A stretch of DNA of 49,942 nucleotides from Fuerstiella sp. (GTDB lineage: Bacteria > Planctomycetota > Planctomycetia > Planctomycetales > Planctomycetaceae), in NCBI GenBank assembly GCA_029941865.1, contig JAPYTO010000020.1, positions 1-49,942 of the forward strand, given 5' to 3'. This document shows positions 36,566-45,229 of the stretch, piece after piece; position 1 is the first letter of the stretch, and every line of letters begins with the position of its first letter. Both the position numbers and the translations under genes were made by a program. The notes beneath the pieces were generated by a model. The model saw nothing but the letters and a program-made list of their open reading frames with translations. It ran no database searches and was not told where the DNA came from.

Positions 36566-36580
36566 GCAAACACGGGACCA
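36566..36580 (-). promoter_or_regulatory. Weak candidate sigma-54 promoter of hcp
   Basis: On the minus strand this reads TGGTCCCGTGTTTGC: perfect TTGC -12 element, GG at -24, correct spacing, 8 of 11 fixed positions. The predicted start near 36555 is about 105 bp before hcp. Confidence 0.35.
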
Positions 36581-36677
36581 AAGTGATTCAGCAGAGAGAC
36601 ATGGCCCTGTCCGTCAGTGTTTCTGAACGTTGAATTCCGCAGCTCGCTTTTTATTCCGCCGGAACAGCATTTGGCCA

Positions 36678-36708
36678 TGTGTGCGAGCCCGCACGAAGCG
36701 TGCGACAT
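36678..36708. promoter_or_regulatory. GTGCG/CGCAC repeat block upstream of hcp
   Basis: It contains GTGCG-agcc-CGCAC followed by another GTGCG, three half-sites in 31 bp. It lies about 100 bp upstream of the weak -24/-12 match, a typical distance for an activator site. Confidence 0.35.
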
Positions 36709-36747
36709 GGACACAAATCGATTTGAGTGCACGTTGTGAAGAACGTC

Positions 36748-37141
36748 TCAGTCGGGCACTATGATCATCCATTGAGCCAGCCCGACGGCGGCAGCACCCA
36801 TAAGCAACAGGCCGATGAACATGCTGACTCCGTAAATTGTGCGGGTGCCATTGTCAGGAACTTCGCGTCGACCCAAAACGCGTTTGCTGAGCACACTGCA
36901 CACCCATGTCCAATGCAGCATGACATGCAACAGGACGCCCAGACCAAGAAACGCCAGCAAGCTGAACTGAAGGCTGCACCATTGACCGTAGCTCAGCGGC
37001 CGCAGATCCTTCCTGCCCGCCGCCCATCGGCTGTTGAGGTTCCACTGCCATTGGCAGACCGCAGTACGTACAGCGACAGGTCTCCGCCACTTTGTCTGAC
37101 GGTCGATCAGCAGTGTCCGATTGAGAATTGGCTGCTGTCAT
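36748..37141 (-). pseudogene. Probable frameshifted small membrane protein at the end of the oxidase operon
   Basis: From ATG 37141 one frame gives a start with a CRCTYCGLPM motif and then loses sense. In another frame, open from about 37020, a membrane protein continues: LSYGQWCSLQFSLLAFLG, VLLHVMLHWTWVCSV, TIYGVSMFIGLLLMGAAAVG. Two hydrophobic helices with His residues are visible. A frameshift around 36985-37030 would join them into one protein of about 130 residues. It follows the oxidase genes on the same strand. Alternatively only the second frame is a gene with a non-ATG start. Confidence 0.4.
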
Positions 37142-37169
37142 GCGTGGCTGGATAACATCGTTTTCCCCG

Positions 37170-37364
37170 TTACGGAGGCGAGATTAATTCAATCCGCATC
37201 GCCGGAAACAAATATGTAATGATGTAATAGACCGCGAAGATCCAGAAACCGATCCAGATGGCCCGCACGTACCATGGAATCACGTTGCCGCGATAGTGGT
37301 GATAGCAGTGTTCCTGCTCCGGAGACGGCTGTTCAACCGAGTCGCTGTTGGTAACTTCAATCAT
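37170..37364 (-). CDS. Small single-span membrane protein of the cbb3-like operon
   Basis: The 64-residue protein has a hydrophilic start (EVTNSDSVEQPSPEQEHCYH), then NVIPWYVRAIWIGFWIFAVY with one transmembrane helix. The arrangement, 'YxGNxIPWYVxxIW', resembles the N-terminal anchor of CcoP, but the heme domains are absent. ATG 37364 overlaps the stop of the preceding gene. It may be a subunit replacing CcoP or an assembly factor. Confidence 0.6.
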   Translation of the reverse strand: MIEVTNSDSVEQPSPEQEHCYHHYRGNVIPWYVRAIWIGFWIFAVYYIITYLFPAMRIELISPP

Positions 37365-37719
37365 GATGGTGCTGCCGACTTTCTGACTGGTGTGCGTCCA
37401 GTCGCGTTTCATTCTCAAGCATCAGGTATTTTGGTTTCTCAATGTCGTTGAACATGCCGTTAATCGCGGCCCACAGCAGCAGGAAGAAGAATCCGGCACT
37501 GGCCAGTAGATAGTTCACCACCGGCGTGATGGCGAATCCGCCGTCCGCTTCTCCCTGAGTCAGGTGGATCAGCTCCATGAACTTCATCACGAAACCCAGC
37601 ATGCTGGGAATCAGAATCAAAACGGCAAAGATAATGGTCACGATCCACGCGATGCCCCGACGGCGTGGTGTGGAATCTGCTTCGGAAGCAAATGACCGTG
37701 TTGAAATTGAGTCGTTCAT
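37357..37719 (-). CDS. Two-span membrane protein of the cbb3-like operon
   Basis: The 120-residue protein has two transmembrane helices (RRGIAWIVTIIFAVLILIPS and VNYLLASAGFFFLLLWAAIN), a GFVMKFMELIHL loop and a His-rich end (RQHHHD) that might bind metal. I know no named family, though similar short proteins accompany planctomycete oxidases. It overlaps ccoO by an ATGA junction and the next gene by 8 bp, so translation is coupled. Confidence 0.6.
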   Translation of the reverse strand: MNDSISTRSFASEADSTPRRRGIAWIVTIIFAVLILIPSMLGFVMKFMELIHLTQGEADGGFAITPVVNYLLASAGFFFLLLWAAINGMFNDIEKPKYLMLENETRLDAHQSESRQHHHD

Positions 37720-38420
37720 TCTTCATTCTCCTCTGCGTCACCATCCTCGTCCGGGCGTTCCATCGACGGCACGTAGTCTTCGTAGTGCGGATAACTTTCC
37801 TGCCATGATCCGAGCCACTGAACGTAGGTCATGATGGCAAGCCCCCTGGCGTTCGGTTTGTCGGGGGAACCGTCAAAGAACCATGGATACTCCGGCATCG
37901 GAGATCCTTCGGACAGATCCAGTGGACGATAGAAGTGAACCGCGTGCCAGTCGTTGCTGCGACGTCCACCTTCACGACACAGGTCCGGGCCCACACGCCG
38001 AGTCCCGAACATTACCGGACGGTTGAGTTCGTTTTGATATTCCCAGGACCGTGAGACCGGTCCCCAGCGTTCTTCTTCATTGGACACCGGTCGAATGAAC
38101 TGACTGTGGCAGTGCCAGCAGCCTTCACCCACGTAAAGTTTGTGCCCATAACGCAGCGCTTCAGCGCACTTTTCGTCCCACCACTGATCATGCTCCGCTG
38201 CTCCGCCCGGCGCGTCGCCGTAGGCGTTGACAAAGGATTCCGGATAGCGCCGTGCCAGGTCTTCGAACTGGTAACGCAGATTGCTGTTGACCAGTTCAGC
38301 AACCGTCTGTTCCGGAATGTCGTCGTACATCAGTGCCGGCACCAGCGCGTTGGACACAAACGCCAGTGCGAAAAATCCGATGCCGGCGATGTACAGGATG
38401 CCTGCCTTGCTTTCGAACAT
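37716..38420 (-). CDS. ccoO: cbb3-type oxidase monoheme subunit (CcoO-like)
   Basis: The 234-residue protein has an N-terminal membrane anchor (GILYIAGIGFFALAFVSNAL) and a heme c domain with GEGCWHCHSQFIRPVS, ERWGPVSRSWEY, GTRRVGPDLCREGGR and a Met-ligand-like SPMPEYPWFFDG. These match CcoO, which passes electrons to the catalytic subunit. ATG 38420 has GGAGG five bases upstream. The acidic tail (DEDGDAEENEE) is unusual. It lies 113 bp downstream of ccoN in the operon. Confidence 0.88.
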   Translation of the reverse strand: MFESKAGILYIAGIGFFALAFVSNALVPALMYDDIPEQTVAELVNSNLRYQFEDLARRYPESFVNAYGDAPGGAAEHDQWWDEKCAEALRYGHKLYVGEGCWHCHSQFIRPVSNEEERWGPVSRSWEYQNELNRPVMFGTRRVGPDLCREGGRRSNDWHAVHFYRPLDLSEGSPMPEYPWFFDGSPDKPNARGLAIMTYVQWLGSWQESYPHYEDYVPSMERPDEDGDAEENEE

Positions 38421-38533
38421 ATCCACCTCCGGTGGTTTACTCGAGCTGCCGCTCGGAAGTTAAAAGGGTTTGAATTTGGCCCTGATTCCCGAGGTGATGC
38501 CTGAGAACAGGAAGTAAACACGAATTTTTTGAA

Positions 38534-39952
38534 TCATGCCGCCGAAGTGGGTTCCACAACTGCTGACTGCTGCGGGACCGAGGTCCACGTCTTGAAAATA
38601 TTCCAGATGAATGTCAGCAAACCGCCGAACATGGACAGACCGGCGATGGTTCGCAGGACCCAGAACGGAAACGAAATATCAACCGACGCGTCCCACGGCT
38701 CCAAAGCGGCCCACGACCAACCCTGGAACAGACCCAACAGGAACAGGTCGGCCGACATCACCGCAATGCCGATCGTCGACAGCCAGTAGTGCCACTCCAA
38801 AGCTTTCAGGCTGTACCATGGGCGATTTAGTAACCGTGGAAGCAGATAGGTCATCGCTCCCATGATCCACATCGTGAACACGCCGAACATCACCATGTGA
38901 GCATGGCCGACAACCCAGTCTGTGAAGTGGATAATCTTCTGGAAGGTCAGCGTGACCTGAAACGCACACTGCAGACACGTCAGGAAGTAAAAGATCATGC
39001 CCGTGTAAAACCAGCGAATCGGCAAGTTGGTTTTCACAACGTGACCGGAGCCCCAAATCGTTCCGAAGAAGTTGATGATTACTGTCGTCACCACCAGTTC
39101 CACGGCGATCGTGGACACAATGGCTCCATACTGCAGGAACATGGGAATCGGCGTGTACAGAAAGTGATGGATGCCTTGCAGTGGATAAAAGAAGGCCAGC
39201 CCCCAGAAGCCAACCAGCGAAAGACCGTGGCTCCAGATGGGCTTCTTCAACAGGATCGGCACGAAGTAGTACATCATTCCCCAACCCAGCGGAGTCACAA
39301 ACAGCCCCACAAGATCGTGAATAAACAGACCTCCGACGGCACCTGCGGCGGTTCCCGTCACGAAGTATTCAGGAACGAAATTGCCCATCGCATAGGTCAG
39401 AAACGTCCACACAAACATCGCCATGAAATACCACAGCGTGACGTAGATGGGTCCCTTCATCCGAGCGATGGGCGGCATGAAATTCACCGCCAGCAACAGC
39501 AGCCCCAGTAAAGCGAACGGGTCAACCCAGACCGGAGTCTCTCCCCATTCCAACCCCTGAGCTTCTCCCAGCAGCAGACCGACAGCAGTCGCCGTAACAA
39601 CGCCCTGCCATGCAAAATAGACGACCCACGACAGCTTCTTACTGAGCACCGGCTGCAGGGTCAGTCGCGGCACAATTCAATGCAGCGATCCAATAAACCC
39701 GTTCGCCAGAAAGCCGTAGGCGATGGCATTCGTGTGCAGCATGCGCCATCGGCCTGGCGAGAACAATTCGATGCCACGCAGCGGATTGTGCCGAATCAGC
39801 TGCATAGCCATCAGCAGGCCCGCCAGCATAATGGTGAGAAACGTGAGCGCAGTCATGAAGTACAGCTTCACGATTCGCTCGTCGACGAGTTCATCGGAAG
39901 TGTCCAGCGGCGGATCGTTGTCGGCGGTCAGAGTCAGTGCTGCTTCGGACAT
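38534..39952 (-). pseudogene. ccoN: cbb3-type oxidase catalytic subunit with an in-frame TGA
   Basis: The 473-codon gene encodes a heme-copper oxidase subunit I of CcoN/NorB type. Heme-ligand His is in MLHTNAIAYG, CuB-site His are in LFIHDLVGLF and GIHHFLYTP, and the high-spin heme region is HFTDWVVGHAHMVMFG. About eleven helices are present. At codon 92 (39677-39679) the frame reads LANGFIGSLH-TGA-IVPRLT, where the family has Trp. The rest continues in frame to 38534. Other genes here use TGG for Trp and TGA for stop, so recoding is unlikely. Either it is a nonsense mutation or one sequencing error. A GTG just downstream (39673) could restart translation but would lose the first helices. Confidence 0.85.
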
Positions 39953-40037
39953 GAGTGTTGTCTTATTCCTTCCAACGTCGGTGACGCTGTCTGTCGTTGT
40001 TTCGTCCCCGCTCACTTTTTTCAGGGAGCAGGAAAAT

Positions 40038-40697
40038 TCATGAGGTTGCTTCGGTGGGTCGCCTGTAATATTCAAACGCTCCCAGTGGAGCCATCAGCGC
40101 CATCGTCCAGCCGAACACAAGATGTGTCGACAGGGCCACCCACCATGGCAGGATGCTTCCGTCGGTAATCCAGCTGCCGCCGAACAGTGCCGGCTGCAGC
40201 CAGGCAAGAATTCCGTAAAAGTTGACGACCCAGACAGCGACAGCCAGAACCGTGCCCAGGATCAGCCTGGTGAGCAGCGGTTTGCTCAGCGCGAAGCGGC
40301 AGATCACCCGGTGGAACAGCACGCCGAGCACCATGCCCGTGCCGATGTACAGACAACATCCCAGGGCCAGAATCATGCCGTCATCGATCACCATCCTGCT
40401 GCCTTCGCCGGAGGACAGGGCCATGGCCTTTTTTCCCAGCGGAAACGTCATGTAGACGCGAATAATTTCCAGGGAATGCTTGCCGGCCACTGTGGCACCA
40501 ATAACGTTCAGCAGCAGGCTGACCATGGCGGCGATCCCGCCGTAAACAAATCCCACGGTGCCATAATACGTGCCGTAGAAGTTGTCATGATTCCACTGGT
40601 CCGCCTCCGTGGCGTTGGACACTTCGGATTCCAGTGCCGCCACCTGCTGCTTAAGTTCAGCAAGCTCACGCTGTTTGTGTTCGATGTCTGTTGTCAT
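40038..40697 (-). CDS. Membrane protein of the cbb3-like operon, unknown
   Basis: The 219-residue protein has an N-terminal coiled coil (KQRELAELKQQVAALESEVS) and four or five transmembrane helices: VYGGIAAMVSLLLNVIGATV, ILALGCCLYIGTGMVLGVLF, LTRLILGTVLAVAVWVVNFY and LVFGWTMALMAPLGAFEYY. It precedes ccoN and has no heme or copper motif I recognise. It may be an oxidase-specific accessory subunit of planctomycetes. ATG 40697 lacks a clear ribosome-binding site; GTG 40730 would extend it by eleven residues. Confidence 0.65.
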   Translation of the reverse strand: MTTDIEHKQRELAELKQQVAALESEVSNATEADQWNHDNFYGTYYGTVGFVYGGIAAMVSLLLNVIGATVAGKHSLEIIRVYMTFPLGKKAMALSSGEGSRMVIDDGMILALGCCLYIGTGMVLGVLFHRVICRFALSKPLLTRLILGTVLAVAVWVVNFYGILAWLQPALFGGSWITDGSILPWWVALSTHLVFGWTMALMAPLGAFEYYRRPTEATS

Positions 40698-40791
40698 GGG
40701 TTGTCTCGGTTCGGTTCCGTTCGCAGCCACGTCTTCGCGTGTCTCTTCGGAGCCAGACTCCGGCCTGGCGACTCAGTTGCACGTCCGCTGG

Positions 40792-41544
40792 TCACTCTCC
40801 GTCGGTCTGGTCCACTGCCGCATTCGCCGCTGTGTCATATGGCTTCATTAATCCCGCCGGTATCTTTTCACCGAATCGCCGTCGGTTCGAAACCTCCAGC
40901 ACGTAGGCAACCAGATCCCAAATCGTTTCCGGCTCCTTCTGCAACGCGTTTTTGAAACCCGGCATCGGCGTTCCATTGATGCCGTTCATGATGCGGCGAT
41001 AAATGTCCACCGGGTCCTGACCACCGTGCAGCATTCCCGATGTCAGGTCCGCCGCACGCGTGGTGAAGCCCCATGAGTCCTTGCCGATGTTATCCTTCGT
41101 GTGGCCTCGCCCGTCATCGCCGTGGCATTTGTTGCAGCCCTTGCTCAGGAACGCGATGCGCCCCAGCTTTGCTCGCTCTGCTGTGAGTTCCGGCTGAGGC
41201 GTCATCGGCTGTGTGAGACTCGACTTTGCCGAATCCCAGCGATTGACGACGTCCTCCACAAATTCGGGTACGTACTCGGGATCAAGCTCCTCCGATGCAT
41301 CGGCTTCCATGGCCAGCTGGAATTCCAGTTCACCCCGCTGTGCCAGAACCATCACGTAGTCAACGACCGCAGAGACTTCCTTGTCACTGATGCGATTGAA
41401 TCGTGGCATCGACGTTCCGGTGACACCTCGCCGCACTGTGGCAATCAGATCCTCGCGGCGAGGTTTGTTTCCGTAGGGCGTTGACGTGAATTTAAACGTT
41501 CCTCTGGTGTAGTCGCGCGGTCGAGGGTACAGGTGCACGGCCAT
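40792..41544 (-). pseudogene. Diheme cytochrome c, N-terminal heme domain lost
   Basis: From AVHLYPRPRDYTRGTF the frame is a cytochrome c: REDLIATVRRGVTGTSMPRF closes a first heme domain (Met ligand), and a second domain has FLSKGCNKCHGDDGRG, GMLHGGQDPVDIYRRI and GTPMPGF. The first CxxCH, the signal peptide and the true start are missing. Sequence before VHLYP belongs to the lipoprotein gene at 41492-42064. ATG 41544 is probably fortuitous. A protein of this type could have served as the missing CcoP-like electron entry subunit of the oxidase operon. Confidence 0.7.
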
Positions 41545-42064
41545 CCGATGGGATGTCGCTCTTGTAACCTTTGGGAGCGCGACGCAGATAGACAAACACG
41601 TTTGCGATTCCATTTCCCTCACCGACGACCAGCGTCTCATCCGGCACATCAGCGGCACCACAGACTTCTCTGTCCTTCACATTTTCGTCATCTTTGCTGA
41701 CGAGCGGAGCCAGTTCGGGAGCGTCGCCGTCCAGCACAATGGCGCCGAAAAAGCTACCAGTCGCGTTAGGATCGACAGGCTTCTTCGGCTCCGCCGGCTT
41801 CGCGTCGACGATGGCAGCCGCCGCATCTGCGACGACCGTTTCTGAAGATTCTGTCTTCGCCGGAGCTTCAGCGGTTTCCGTTTCCGTCGTTTCTATCGCA
41901 GATGAATCGTTCTTCGTCGGTGTCGACGTGTCTGGAGAAGACGATGAACTCGGAGCCTTTTCTCCGCCACAGCCGGCAATCGTCAGCATTGCGAGTGCTG
42001 ACAGCAGAAGAGTTCGATGATGGTACGTAACGCGAATCCGGGAACCAGTTGTCGCAGAAAACAT
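41492..42064 (-). pseudogene. Lipoprotein with Thr/Glu-rich linker, 3'-truncated
   Basis: The product has a lipoprotein signal (LLLSALAMLTIAGCGG), so it would be anchored by Cys after cleavage. A long low-complexity Ser/Thr/Glu/Ala linker follows, then a beta-rich domain: GSFFGAIVLDGDAPELAPLV, DREVCGAADVPDETLVV and IANVFVYLRRAPKGYK. The domain breaks off at SDIPSD, where cytochrome c sequence begins in another frame, so the last ~50 residues are lost. AGGAAAG precedes ATG 42064. It was evidently the first gene of the oxidase operon. A copper-binding (cupredoxin-like) role is possible but unproven. Confidence 0.65.
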
Positions 42065-42135
42065 TTGCAAATGCTTTCCTGAGTGTGTTGTTGCTCCGCC
42101 GTTTCGCGGAGGTTCAGAGATACCCCATTCGCAAA

Positions 42136-42150
42136 GCATCATGTGTGCCA
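42136..42150 (-). promoter_or_regulatory. Candidate sigma-54 promoter of the oxidase operon
   Basis: On the minus strand this reads TGGCACACATGATGC, 9 of 11 fixed positions with exact -24/-12 spacing. The predicted start near 42125 is about 60 bp before the lipoprotein ATG at 42064, an ordinary leader length. Confidence 0.5.
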
Positions 42151-42589
42151 ATCTGCGGGATTGGTTGAGCTTCGTTTCGCTGCCCGGAAAACATTGAAAA
42201 GCACGACGAGGAAACGCAGCGCTTACCATCTTTCAGAAAGGCGTGCAGGTCTGTACATGCGTGACGGCAGTGTGCCAGAGCGTCACACAACTGCGCGCTC
42301 CGGCACGCACAGCGGCGCGCGACGGCTCGGGCGGTCCTGACACACTTTGGCCGCACAGGACCGCCTCGTCATGAATACGCCTGTGGAGAACTTGTCGTGG
42401 AATCAACAAAAACACCTGCTGAACGGAATATTTAGCCAAAGCGTTACAGAGCAGGGACCTTCCGGCACATGGATTGCCCCAAATAAACACGGCTGAACTG
42501 TCACGGGTGGCTTTGATCAAACCACCAGGCCACCCGATGATGGTCTCCACATCCCGGTTTTGTTGCCCATCGAACAAGGAACAGTTCCG
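42151..42589. other. Intergenic region, 439 bp, upstream of the oxidase operon and glgC
   Basis: The part at 42236-42330 is dense in GCGTGC, GTGTGCC, GTCACAC, CTGCGCGC and GCACGCAC elements, 90-190 bp upstream of the minus-strand -24/-12 match. This resembles the blocks at nap and hcp. The rest should include the glgC promoter; none was identified. No gene is recognised. Confidence 0.4.
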
Positions 42590-43894
42590 ATGCCCGCTAT
42601 TTCTGACACTCTCAGTATCGTGCTTGCCGGCGGAGTCGGCTCGCGATTGGCTCCGTTGACTGTCGACAGAGCAAAGCCGGCGGTGCCCTTTGGAGGGCAG
42701 TATCGCATCATCGACTTTACGCTTTCCAACTGTCTGCACTCCGGCCTGCGGCGGATTCTCGTTCTGACCCAATACAAGTCGCATTCGTTGCACAGGCACC
42801 TGCGGGATGCGTGGTCGATCTTCAATTCTGAGTTGGACGAATACATCACCGATGTACCGCCGCAGCAGCGAACGGGCGATTCCTGGTACAGCGGTACGGC
42901 CGACGCAATCTTTCAAAACCTGTACATGCTCAGGCGAAGCGGTGCGAAGTATGTCATGATCCTTTCCGGAGATCATGTCTACCGCATGGACTACTCGGCA
43001 ATGCTGGACGCTCATCGAAAGTCAGGCGCGGACGTTTCAGTGGGCTGCATGGAAGTTTGCCTGAAGGAGGCGGGGGCGTTCGGTGTCATGACGGTCGATT
43101 CGCAGCAGCGCATCCGCAGCTTTGAAGAAAAACCGCGTCAGCCTCAGGCAACACCGGACAATCCACAGCGAGCTCTGGCCTCGATGGGCATCTATGTCTT
43201 CGGAATCGATCTACTTTGCCGCAAACTCGAAGGGGACAGCCCGATCAGAGCCTCAAGTCACGACTTCGGGAAAGACATACTGCCTCGATTGATTCACGAG
43301 CACCGAGTCTTCGGCTATCGCTTCGGTGATCCCGACATCTGCAATTCCATGGAATCCTATTGGCGGGATGTCGGCACCATCGATGCGTACTATCAGGCAA
43401 ACATGGATCTGATAAAGGAGCAGCCACCACTGGATTTGCACTCGGATCACTGGCCAATTCGAAAGTATGAACGCCCGGCTCCTCCGGTAAAGATCGATCG
43501 AGACAGGATGGGGACCCCCGGTATCGTGACTGATTCAATGCTGAGTAGCGGAGTTGTGGTATCCGGCGGAACCGTCAGCCGTTCAATCCTGGGATCGAAA
43601 GTCAGGGTCAGCAGTGGCGCCACGGTGGAGGACAGCGTTCTGTTCGACGACGTGCACATCGAACAGGGTGCGCAGGTAAGAAACTGCATCATCGACAAGG
43701 GGGTTCACGTTCCGCAGCATGAGACGGTCGGTATTGACCCCACCATTGACGCGGACAGGTTCACAATTTCCGACAACGGCGTGGTCGTCATCCCACGGGG
43801 CTATCACTTCACGCCGAGAGTAGTTTTGCCACCGGCCCCACAATTCCTAGCTGGAAAACAACACACAGAAAAGGCACTGATAGAGACTTCATAA
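42590..43894 (+). CDS. glgC: Glucose-1-phosphate adenylyltransferase
   Basis: The 434-residue enzyme makes ADP-glucose from ATP and glucose-1-phosphate, the committed step of glycogen synthesis. The N-terminal nucleotidyltransferase domain has VLAGGVGSRLAPLTVDRAKP, GGQYRIIDFTLSNC and SGDHVYRMDY. The C-terminal left-handed beta-helix has SRSILGSKVRVSSGATVEDS and FDDVHIEQGAQVRNCIIDKG. ATG 42590 has AAGGA about eleven bases upstream. It stands alone here without other glg genes. Confidence 0.95.
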   Translation: MPAISDTLSIVLAGGVGSRLAPLTVDRAKPAVPFGGQYRIIDFTLSNCLHSGLRRILVLTQYKSHSLHRHLRDAWSIFNSELDEYITDVPPQQRTGDSWYSGTADAIFQNLYMLRRSGAKYVMILSGDHVYRMDYSAMLDAHRKSGADVSVGCMEVCLKEAGAFGVMTVDSQQRIRSFEEKPRQPQATPDNPQRALASMGIYVFGIDLLCRKLEGDSPIRASSHDFGKDILPRLIHEHRVFGYRFGDPDICNSMESYWRDVGTIDAYYQANMDLIKEQPPLDLHSDHWPIRKYERPAPPVKIDRDRMGTPGIVTDSMLSSGVVVSGGTVSRSILGSKVRVSSGATVEDSVLFDDVHIEQGAQVRNCIIDKGVHVPQHETVGIDPTIDADRFTISDNGVVVIPRGYHFTPRVVLPPAPQFLAGKQHTEKALIETS

Positions 43895-43951
43895 CAGGCG
43901 TCTGGCCCACTGACCCTGGAATGCCACACTTTACTGCTAAGGAGCACAATT

Positions 43952-44566
43952 ATGCCTCGTAACGCATTTCATAAACGAGCGAGCGCACTCGAAGACGAAT
44001 TCTTTCACCAGGTGGATCAAAAGCTGATCGAGAGATTGCGAGAGCGACATGATCGTGAAGTGGACGAAGATGCTCTGACAATCGCCACCGGCATCGCGGA
44101 CAGACACGTTCTTGATGAACTCCTTGACGTGCAAATCACATCCAGGACACTGATGGCATTTTCATTGTTCCCGGCGATCTACGTTGCGTGGGCAGACGGG
44201 CACGTCGAAACAGCTGAACGAGAGGCTGTCCTCAGATCAGCAAAGCATCTGGGTGTAATCCCGGAGTCTGACGCATACGAGTTGCTGAAATTATGGCTCA
44301 GCACGAAGCCTTCAACAGAGCTATTCCTAGCATGGGTAGACTATGTGCGTGCTCTTCGTCCGGCACTGTCTGTGAGAGGATTTCGGGAATTGCACGAAGG
44401 CGTGATCAAACGAGCTCAAAGAGTCGCCAGGGCGGCCGGCGGATTTATCGGATTTCACAAAGTGTCGAAGGCTGAGCAAGCGACGATCGATGAACTTCAC
44501 GCGGTCTTTGCTGATGCGAATGCCGATGATTCCTCGTCAGCCCGTATGGCACTAAGGGGGCACTAA
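43952..44566 (+). CDS. TerB-like domain protein
   Basis: The 204-residue all-helical protein contains LFPAIYVAWADGHVETAERE, the acidic helix typical of TerB/TerB-like (DUF533-type) metal-binding domains, followed by LRSAKHLGVIPESDAYELLK. The N-terminal ~70 residues are charged and helical (QKLIERLRERHDREVDEDAL). TerB-like proteins are linked to metal or membrane stress, but their roles vary. CTAAGGAGC lies a few bases before ATG 43952. It is 57 bp after glgC, so co-transcription is possible. Confidence 0.65.
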   Translation: MPRNAFHKRASALEDEFFHQVDQKLIERLRERHDREVDEDALTIATGIADRHVLDELLDVQITSRTLMAFSLFPAIYVAWADGHVETAEREAVLRSAKHLGVIPESDAYELLKLWLSTKPSTELFLAWVDYVRALRPALSVRGFRELHEGVIKRAQRVARAAGGFIGFHKVSKAEQATIDELHAVFADANADDSSSARMALRGH

Positions 44567-44785
44567 GGGGCTGACGATATAGATTGCGGCACAAAATGTC
44601 AGTTGTATCCCGTGACGGTAAAACCGGGTGCGTCTGAGTGAGTTGCCATGAAGCCCATTACCACTACACCACAACCGCACATGACTGGAACATTACACCA
44701 GGCAGGGAAATGAAAACCAACCCAATACAGCGGGATAGCTCGACACAGCGAGTACCGGGGCACCATCACCAGAACGAAACGCAAC

Positions 44786-45229
44786 GTGAAAAACCTTCTC
44801 CGCATGTCGCTGCAGATCATCGCCCGAGCCGGGTTGTGCCTGGCTGTAGCGGCGTGGATCGTGGGGCAGTGGTGGAACATTTCTATGTCTGTGCCACTGG
44901 CTTCCACCTCCGCAAACGCAAAATACCATGGCGTGAACGCGACACTACATCAGGACAACTGGATGGTGCAGCACTACATCTACAACTACGTGAAGTGGGC
45001 AGAGCAAGCTGGTTTTAAAGTTGCCCACAGATCGGTCAACATAAATGATGCGACACATGGCGTCTACACGCAGAAGAGGGAGTGGAATTTTGGGGTCAAC
45101 GTTTTTCATCGACAGAATGGCATTGTCTTCATCCGCCACTGGCTCGTCGTCTCCGTCTTCATCGCCGTCAATATCGCCCTCCATTTCATCTACCGCAAAC
45201 GTCCGGAGGGCAAGCCATGCGAAGTCTGA
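44786..45229 (+). CDS. Small two-span membrane protein, unknown
   Basis: The 147-residue protein has an N-terminal helix (IIARAGLCLAVAAWIVGQW), a polar extracytoplasmic middle and a C-terminal helix ending with a stop-transfer signal (HWLVVSVFIAVNIALHFIYR then KRPEG). The layout is a short periplasmic domain between two spans. GTG 44786 is used. The gene after it is a diverged paralogue overlapping by 13 bp, so the two arose by tandem duplication. The function is unknown. Confidence 0.55.
   Translation: MKNLLRMSLQIIARAGLCLAVAAWIVGQWWNISMSVPLASTSANAKYHGVNATLHQDNWMVQHYIYNYVKWAEQAGFKVAHRSVNINDATHGVYTQKREWNFGVNVFHRQNGIVFIRHWLVVSVFIAVNIALHFIYRKRPEGKPCEV

Noticed and set aside
36566..36580. Treating the hcp, 20312 and 21942 -24/-12 matches as established promoters
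   Set aside because: They match only 8 of 11 positions, a level expected several times by chance in upstream DNA of this window. They are listed with low confidence only.
39677..39679. UGA read as tryptophan (alternative genetic code) or selenocysteine in ccoN
   Set aside because: Other genes here use TGG for Trp and TGA as a working stop (for example atpQ, hcp, napB). The site is a Trp position in the family, not Cys/Sec, and no SECIS-like hairpin was evident.
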